Shown one piece after another: positions 57,090 through 64,000 of a stretch of DNA of 64,000 bases (position 1 is its first letter; each line of letters opens with the position of its first letter). The notes beneath the pieces were generated by a model, which was not told where the DNA came from, searched no databases, and saw nothing but the letters and a program-made list of their open reading frames with translations. The DNA lies in the NCBI GenBank assembly GCA_028622995.1, contig JAJQJQ010000011.1, positions 3,534,001 to 3,598,000 of the forward strand. The letters run 5' to 3'. This DNA comes from Panagrolaimus kolymaensis (taxonomy: Eukaryota > Nematoda > Chromadorea > Rhabditida > Panagrolaimidae). The translations under genes and the position numbers were made by a program.

Positions 57090-57924
57090 TTTTTTTTACC
57101 GCAATTCAAGATGCAGCTGATGTGAGCCGCTTCCAAACAATGAAGTGATGAAAGCAAGCGGATGATGATAATCTCGCTATGGAATCCATTATATATAGTG
57201 GCTATAGCTTAAGGGGCGGTGCAGGTCATTTTTCAACATCAGCTTCATGCAAACGCCTCAGGCACGCCACAATGGCGACCAAAGGCGGTGCGCGCAAAAA
57301 TATCTCGACTTTTTTTCCCTTTCGTTTTCACCGCCGTTAAACCATGATCAATGCCTGCAAATTTTTCTCTGTTTTTTCTATGCGTTCTCACTTATGATAT
57401 GTGTACATACGTTTGAATTTTGCTTTCACACAAAGCGTGTTTCATTTCAAAAAAAACCGCAAGAAAAAAGGGAAAAGATGTTACGGTATTTCAAAAAATC
57501 AAAAAGTTCAGCCAAGAAATAATAAATATGAAAAATAACATACTATTATTTTGTTGTAGATATCCATAAAAAAAACTAACTACTGAAATTTTTAAACATT
57601 TTTTGAATTGATTCATTTGTGGTAAACAACTAATCTTTTGCGTCATCTTGCTTCCTCTTATTACTCCTTTCAAAAGCTTATTTTGCTAACAATCATCATA
57701 TCGTTGAAAATTATCATAAATCGGTTTTCTCACTCTTCTTTTAGCTTTTTGATGTTTTAAAGAAAAGATGAATAAACTCCATCAAGCCGGTTTTCATATT
57801 GGTTTTACATCTTTAACACTTTGCAATATTATATCAGCCAAAAAATGTGTTAGAGTTCGAACATCTAAAATTCGTAATAAACTAAAATGGTTCCAATGTT
57901 TTTTGTTGTCATACTAGAAGCTAC

Positions 57925-57953
57925 GCCGGCCTTCGGCCGGCCTTCGGCCGGCC
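57925..57953. repeat. GC-rich tandem/palindromic repeat
   Basis: About two and a half copies of the 11-mer GGCCGGCCTTC, each containing the self-complementary GGCCGGCC, in an AT-rich context. It can fold as alternative hairpins. Function unknown; it may be a remnant of a GC-rich MITE. Confidence 0.7.
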
Positions 57954-58109
57954 AAGAAATTAAAAATGAATTAGCATAGCTCTTATTACTGTATCATATC
58001 CCTTTTCTGAATACTATCTACAATTTTGATCTTGTGCCCTATCTCGATCCCATGCCGTCTCCGGATGCTATCATGTTTTTAAAGCTAACGCATCCTTCAC
58101 TTTATTTTG

Positions 58110-58609
58110 GTCCTTGGATCCTTCCGCTGATATTTATTTATTGGATCTTTCTCGAGATAATAGCTCAATGGATCTTGTCCAGCTATAGCTCAATGGACCC
58201 TTCCCCTGATATTTGCTCCATGGATCTTTTTCCTGATATTATTTTATTAGATCCTTCCCGAAATAATAGCTTCATATATCCTTGTCCAACTATTTATTAT
58301 TTCTTTCTCTGTATCCTATCTTTTTTTTCTTCAGCTAACGGATCCTTTACTTGATTTTGGTCATTGGATCCTTGCCCATGCTATCTCTGGATCATATCCT
58401 CTTTTTTTTCTTCAGCTAACGGATCCTTCCCTTATTATTAGCTCCATGGATCTTTTCCCAGCTATTAGCTCCATGGATCCATGTCCTGCTATTAGCTTCA
58501 TGGATCCTTCTCTTGATAATAGCACCATGGATCTTTGTTCAGCTATTATCTCTATCGATCCTTTCTCTGATATTAGCTCCATGGATCCCTCCCAGCTATT
58601 AGGTCCTTA
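58110..58609. repeat. degenerate 27-bp minisatellite
   Basis: More than ten diverged copies of a unit like CCATGGATCCWTSYCCWGC plus TATTAGCT, best preserved at 58440-58600 where the period is 27. Because 27 is a multiple of three, stretches stay open and would encode repeats such as SMDPSPDIS. No start, splice or signal suggests a working gene. Confidence 0.7.
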
Positions 58610-60560
58610 ATGCTTCCTCAAAAGAAAACCGCCACTCATCACCATTTCATTTCCAGAGAATGCAAAATCCTTTTCTTCTCTTTTTCATTCTTTTTTTCCT
58701 TCCTTTTGCTTGATAGAAAATTTTCATAGAAGCGCGGACGCACGAACGAACGAACAGACAATGAAAATTGTAGAGAAGGAGAAGTAATTTTTATGCTAAT
58801 ATTTGAGGGTTGTATCGTCGAAGTTGTTTTTTAGGAGAAAATTTTCTTAAATAATTTTTTCGGTAGCTATTTTCTTTATAAAAAAGCTTTGTTTTGCTCA
58901 ATAAATTTTTTTTCAACCAATCTTTCTTTTTTAAGATGCTTTTCAATTTAATTTTTTGTTTCGTTTCATCAATTTTTATTCTTCCATCAACAATATTCAA
59001 ACATTATCAAACGAAAGTTTAGCTGTTAATAATAATGCATTAATCACACCAAAAGGATAAATGTTTGTTCAACGCGCGTATCAAATTATTTCAGCAGCAG
59101 TATCAGCGGCAAATTTTTTAGAATCAATTTTTGCGAAAGAAAAATGGATGAAGAATAAAAAAAAACAGCGATAAAGGCGTTGTCTTCCCTTTTGTTTTTT
59201 TTCTCAACTCACTTTTTTTTTATTATCACCAAGGTGTTTATAGTCCGTTTATCGCATGTGAAAGGATATAACCGGCATCAAGTAAAAACTTTTTTGTGTG
59301 GATATTATTATATTATAAAAAATAAGAAGAAATAGATAAGTGGGTTAGCAGCTTCTTGTTGACATAAGATAAATGAGAAAATCCCTTCTAACATTTTGCA
59401 AAGGAAAAAGAAAAAAGAATGCGTTGAAACATTTTTTTATCAACAACCATATATAAAAAAACTTTTTAGAAAAAGAGGTGAGAAATTTTTTGTTTGATAA
59501 CGGAAATGGGAAGGCTTTTTCTTCTTTGCAAATTCCTTGGAAGCCCTACGGCGGTTCATCGAGAAGATGAATGTTTTTGCTTGATGGATGGCAGTATTCC
59601 TGTCAAAATGCTTTCGTCTACTCCGGTTGTTGTTCGTGGTTATTTGTATTTAATTTTAATATCATGAAAACTTCAAAATCTGCAGCTGCAATCAACCAAT
59701 GTTCAATATTTTTTACTCACTGTAAGCTTAATTACATACCTAAACTTTCTGTTAAACGTTATCCTTGATAAGCTTTTTTATATAGTGATTTATGCTGCGA
59801 TCGAAAGAATATCATTAACAACAACTTTAGGATTATTATTTCCTTCATAAAAACCTTGACTAAGAAGACCCGGTTTAAAGAAGAAGAAAAAGTTTGAAGG
59901 TTTCACTGCGCGGATTCGATTTCTTCTAATCGCCTCCGGTTGGTTAACGCTTGTTTAATAAATGCCCGAATTTTCTTGGTAAATAAATCAAAAATTCTTT
60001 AAATTATCTAACCATGGAAGTAAAAGAATGCTTCAAATAACGATCAAATTTTAGGGAAACAAAACAAACTTCATTTTTATCCTTGTAATTTTTTCCTTGA
60101 TTAAAAATTTTTTTAAGACTTAATTAAAACAACAGATTGAATTTTTAAGGACTTCAATTAATTTTCTTTTCTTCTTTTCCTCTCGATGATAATTAACTAA
60201 CTAACTATTTTCACTTTTTTTCGCAAACATTTTAAATGACTTTGCGAATCCTGCCGGAACGTCATATTGGGAGAAAACAGGATGGATAAAGTAAGTTGAA
60301 CTAATCCCGTTTATCTTTCACACTAAAACTATAATATGAAATAACAAAAAAGGGAAAAAATGAAATATCAAACAAACTTCCAAAAATCAAAAAATGGAAA
60401 TTAAAAATTTTGGAAAATGCGCCAAATTTTGAAGTTTTAACACGAAAATTCAATGGAAATGGTAACAAAATTTGAAGATTACAAAAATCGAAAAATCGAA
60501 AAACCAAAATCTTTCTTTCATTCTTCAATCTTTCATTCTTCAAAAAAGTTTTCTCTCATC

Positions 60561-61659
60561 ATGTTGAATGTTACATTTGAAAGTAAAAAAGCTGTAAAAA
60601 ATGATAGTTCATTCCTGAATAAAGATGCTCTTAATGAAACATGTCGACAAGAAAAGGAAGTGGCTATAGTTTTTTATAGTGATTTTGATGATTATCCTCC
60701 ACCAACACCATGTAAGTTTGGTTTCTTTTTATTATTTCCTAAAATTTTAAAACCACATTTTTAGGGTTACCACTAGACTGGAACAACAAATTTGGAGAGA
60801 AATTTGAAAAACATCGTGAAAAGCTATGTGGCTCCAGAATCAAAGCTCATGATTTTTCGACCTTAAATCCTCAACAATGGTTAAACGGTAATTTCTTTTT
60901 ACTATTTCTTCCTTTTTGACTAAAATTTTTCCATGCCTTTTTAGACATTATCATTGACAGTTATCTGGATCTCATCTCTCAACGGTCAAAATCAATTTCA
61001 TCAAATTCAAGCTTACCTAAAGTATGTTTTTTAATATTATAATAAACCACTTCATGATTTTTGCGTTGATGATATGTGTAATTCAAGTTAATTTGATATT
61101 CATTTTTAGGTTTTCAATTTCAATTGTTTTTTCTATAACAATTACATCAGAAGTGAAGAAAAAAACGAAAACTGGATCAGTGTAAACATCTTTGACTATG
61201 ATATGCTTTTGCTTCCTATCAACAAAAAGAATACTCATTGGAAGATGGTTATTATTGATCTCAGCGCAAAAATCATTGGTGGCTTCGATTCCTCAAGTCA
61301 TGACAACACTATTGATCTTGAATATGTCAGGTTAGTGTAAATTTTATTTCTTTCAAACTCTTTGTATTCCTTATTTTAGAAAATTCATGGTTGAACAAGC
61401 TCGACGCCAAAGTCTTGAGTATGAAGATTGGGAAATTTTCAATGATAAGGTTTGGTTTTAAAATAACACTGTCCATTCTTTAAATACTCTTCATTTTTAG
61501 TGTCCTCAACAAATGAATTGGTATGACTGTGGAGTTTATGCTTGTCAATTTGCTCAATTCATCTCAAAGAAACAAAAATTGAAATTTCGTCAAGTGGAAA
61601 TGAATTACTTTCGAAAAAGAATGAAGTATGAACTTCTCACGGGAAAACTTCTCGATTAA
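60561..61659 (+). CDS. ULP/SENP-family cysteine protease (C48)
   Basis: A spliced gene, about 260 residues, read from the ATG at 60561 (an in-frame ATG at 60453 is an alternative). The N-terminus is short. The catalytic domain starts with LPLDWNNKFGEKFEK and continues through NPQQWLNDIIIDSYLDLIS, the substrate-contact helix. Catalytic residues are visible: His in THWKMVIID, Asp in GGFDSSS, Gln in CPQQMNWYDCGVYACQF and Cys in DCGVY of the same segment. Such enzymes process or remove SUMO or, in the SENP8 branch, NEDD8. The branch cannot be told here. The compact size, without a long regulatory N-terminus, is closer to SENP8 or stand-alone ULP domains. Confidence 0.85.
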
Positions 61660-62017
61660 TTTATTTATTGAACCTTTGTTTTACCTTTTAAATTTGTTGA
61701 TGTTTGTTTAATGATGTTGTTATAATAAATCTGTAAAAATTATTACATCTTTTTGTGTGTTTTCAAATTCGAAGCAAAAAACATAGTTTTCACAAGCACG
61801 CAACAGTTCAGTTGCTTCTTCACGAGGCAAAAATCTTAAAGCGAAAGTTTTGACTCATTTAAAAAATTTGTTACAAAGCCTTCGAAAGAGTTCTCGAGTT
61901 TTAAAGTATGCCAACTTTTTTATTGTCCTTTTCTAAATCTTTGAATGAATAAATTTATTCTCCTTCTGAATTTTTTCTTACAAAACTAAATTAAAACTTT
62001 CTTTTCAGGTTATCAAA
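61660..62017. promoter_or_regulatory. upstream region of cct-2
   Basis: A 358-bp interval holding the poly(A) signal AATAAA of the protease gene (near 61725) and the cct-2 promoter. TTTTCAG (62002-62008) lies nine bases before the cct-2 ATG and is a likely trans-splice acceptor. Confidence 0.5.
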
Positions 62018-64000
62018 ATGCTTCCTGTACGTTTCCTAAAAGAAAATGCTCAACAAGAACGTGGAGAAACTGCTCGTATGTCCTCCTTTGTTGGGGCGAT
62101 TGCTATTGGAGATCTTGTAAAATCTACGCTTGGACCTAAAGGAATGGTAAGTTTGTATCTTTATGAAAGCTTTTTCGTTGTATTAACTATAACCTTTGGT
62201 ATTAGTTTATGGGAAAATTAGTTTTCACACCTTTTGCACTCCATCATCTTTTTATTACACAGTTTAATTATTGGTTTTAGGATAAAATTCTTGTAAGCGG
62301 CGCTGGTGAACATCAAAACGTTCAAGTAACTAATGATGGAGCAACTATTTTAAAATCTATTGGTGTTGATAATCCTGCTGCTAAAGTCCTTGTTGGTATG
62401 CTTTTTTGTTTATCTCATGTTATTTATGTTTACATCCTTACTCTTTAGCTATGTCAATGACCCAAGATAATGAAGTTGGAGATGGTACAACATCTGTTAC
62501 TGTATTAGCAGCTGAGCTATTAAGAGAAGCTGAAAAACTTATTGATATGCATCTTCATCCTCAAACTATTATTGCTGGGTACAGAACAGGTTTAGAAATT
62601 GCAAAGAAAGCTCTTCGGGATGCCGCTAATGATTCTACGTAAGCATATGTCATATAAACCACTTGTTATGTTATATATATGAATCTTTTTAGTGATACAT
62701 TCAAAGATGATCTCATGAGCATCGCTAGAACAACATTATCTTCAAAAATTTTGGCTCAACATAAAGAACATTTCGCTAAACTCGCTGTTGATGCTGTTCT
62801 TCGTCTAAAAAGTTCAGGAGACTTGGATGCCATTCAAATCATCAAGAAGCTTGGTTCGTCAATGGAAGACTCTTATTTGGATGAAGGTTTCCTGCTAGAA
62901 AAGAAGCCGGGCATGTATCAACCTCAACGCGTTGAAAATGCTAAAATTTTGATAGCTAATACGCCTATGGACACTGATAAAATCAAAGTCTTTGCTAGCA
63001 AAGTTCGTGTTGATTCTGTCGCTAAAATTGCTGAAATTGAAGCTGCTGAAAAGAAAAAGATGAAGGACAAGGTTAACAAAATTATTAATCACGACGTCAA
63101 TGTTTTTATCAACCGCCAATTGATTTACAATTATCCTGAACAACTTTTTGCTGATGCTAAAATTATGGCTATTGAACATGCTGATTTTGAAGGCATTGAA
63201 CGCCTTGCTTTGGTTCTTGGTGGTGAAATTGTTTCAACTTTTGATACTCCTGCTGATGTTCAATTTGGAAGATGCGATCTTATTGAAAAGGTTATTATTG
63301 GTGAAGATGAACTTTTGCGTTTTAGCGGCGTTCCAAAAGGTTCGAGATGCTTTTCTTTCGTTAATGCAAATTAATTCTTTATTTTAGGAGAAGCTTGCTC
63401 TATCGTTCTTCGTGGTGCAACCCAACAAATTCTTGATGAATCTGAACGTTCCCTTCATGATGCTCTTTGTGTTCTAACTACCCACGTTCGGGATGCTCGT
63501 ACTGTTCCTGGGGCAGGTGCATCGGAAGCTTTAATGGCAGCTAAAGTTTTAATGGAAGCTCAAAAGGTTGCTGGAAAAGAATCTCTAGCTGTAGAAGCTT
63601 TTGGCCGAGCTATTCTTCAGCTTCCTACTATTATTTGCGATAATGCTGGTTTAGACAGCGCCGAATTGATCTCACATATTCGTGGTATGTTTTTATTAAA
63701 ACTTATACGAAAATATAACAACGTCTAAGACAAATTTTACTAACCAATCATTCTTATTTTTTCAGCTGAACACGCTAATGGCAATCATAAAATGGGAATT
63801 GGTAATAAACTTTAGTTATTTTGGATTCTTTTTATCTTGTACAATTTTAGACATTGAAAATGGTAAAATGGCTGATGTTTATGAAATGGGCATTTTGGAA
63901 TCTTTCATGGTAAAATATTCTATGTTGAACAGTGCTGCTGAAGCAGCTGAACAAATTCTTCGTGTCGATGATATTATCAAGTGTGCTCCAAGACGTAGAG
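62018..64000 (+). CDS. cct-2: chaperonin CCT subunit beta (TCP-1 beta), 3' end missing
   Basis: Exons from the ATG at 62018 to the window edge encode nearly all of the CCT beta subunit of the cytosolic TRiC chaperonin, which folds actin and tubulin. Landmarks: [52 protein letters not shown], the ATP-site [20 protein letters not shown], apical-domain [25 protein letters not shown]-type [65 protein letters not shown] and [16 protein letters not shown]. The beta subunit is recognised by [18 protein letters not shown] and [10 protein letters not shown] blocks. Only a handful of C-terminal residues lie beyond the edge. Confidence 0.93.

Larger units (their letters stand above)
57090..60560. other. 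3.5-kb intergenic interval with repeats
   Basis: The cuticlin promoter side includes TATATATAGTGG near 57191-57200, about 100 bases before the ATG, a possible TATA box. Further right are the GC-rich GGCCGGCCTTC repeat and the 27-bp minisatellite, listed separately. No protein exon of a known family was found, and remaining open frames are short and Phe/Lys-biased. Confidence 0.45.

Noticed and set aside
57247..57522. 91-codon plus-strand open frame upstream of the cuticlin gene
   Set aside because: It overlaps the likely cuticlin promoter, has no family resemblance and changes from GC-richer to poly-Lys/Phe content without conserved features.
1..64000. CRISPR arrays, bacterial operons, rRNA genes or riboswitches
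   Set aside because: No regularly spaced identical repeats, ribosome-binding patterns or rRNA-like sequence; introns and gene families show a eukaryotic nuclear genome.

Overview
The window is AT-rich nuclear DNA of an animal, almost certainly a nematode. Genes are broken by many short introns, often 45 to 60 bases, with GTAAG-type donors and TTTTAG acceptors. Several start codons lie a few bases after an acceptor-like AG, as expected for spliced-leader trans-splicing. The gene set includes nematode-type families: a cuticlin, two pepsin-inhibitor-3-like secreted proteins, a lectin-rich latrophilin, and relatives of KLE-2, WAH-1, FOLT and PGP. There is no sign of bacterial sequence, a CRISPR array or rRNA. 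The species cannot be fixed from the sequence alone.

Layout. 0.5-7.4 kb: latrophilin-like adhesion GPCR (+). 8.2-9.0 kb: a foldback transposon with a second, GC-rich transposon inserted in its loop. 9.1-10.8 kb: arrestin-domain protein (-). 10.8-14.4 kb: gene-poor. 14.4-18.9 kb: CDK1 (-) and the condensin II subunit NCAPH2/KLE-2 (+), head to head. 19.4-20.8 kb: a divergent DXO/Rai1-like protein (+). 21-24 kb: a large inverted repeat with a nested element and other repeats. 24.0-26.7 kb: a secreted DOMON protein and a secreted protein with a CCA-adding-enzyme-like nucleotidyltransferase domain. 26.7-29.5 kb: empty. 29.5-31.4 kb: SLC19 folate/thiamine carrier. 31.7-33.0 kb: multi-span membrane protein (-). 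33.5-35.6 kb: apoptosis-inducing factor joined to an Mpv17-like N-terminus. 35.7-39.9 kb: ZCCHC4-type rRNA methyltransferase (-), THOC3 (+) and TMEM65 (+), closely packed. 40.8-46.6 kb: two pepsin-inhibitor-3-like genes flanking a four-span membrane protein. 47.8-53.3 kb: full-length P-glycoprotein with a small transposon at one splice acceptor. 53.7-54.5 kb: unknown helical protein. 55.8-57.1 kb: cuticlin CUT-1 type (-). 57-60.5 kb: repeats, including a 27-bp minisatellite. 60.6-61.7 kb: ULP/SENP protease. 62.0 kb to the end: CCT2 chaperonin subunit, cut by the window edge.

Most genes are unrelated housekeeping or surface/secreted genes and do not form one pathway. Local relationships worth noting are the CDK1/NCAPH2 mitotic pair, the ZCCHC4/THOC3/TMEM65 cluster and the pepsin-inhibitor-like pair. 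The most unusual items are the Mpv17-AIF fusion, the secreted nucleotidyltransferase-like protein, the DXO-like protein with an altered catalytic motif, and the nested or splice-site transposon insertions with readable target duplications. All identities come from reading the sequence against remembered family patterns; no database search was run.
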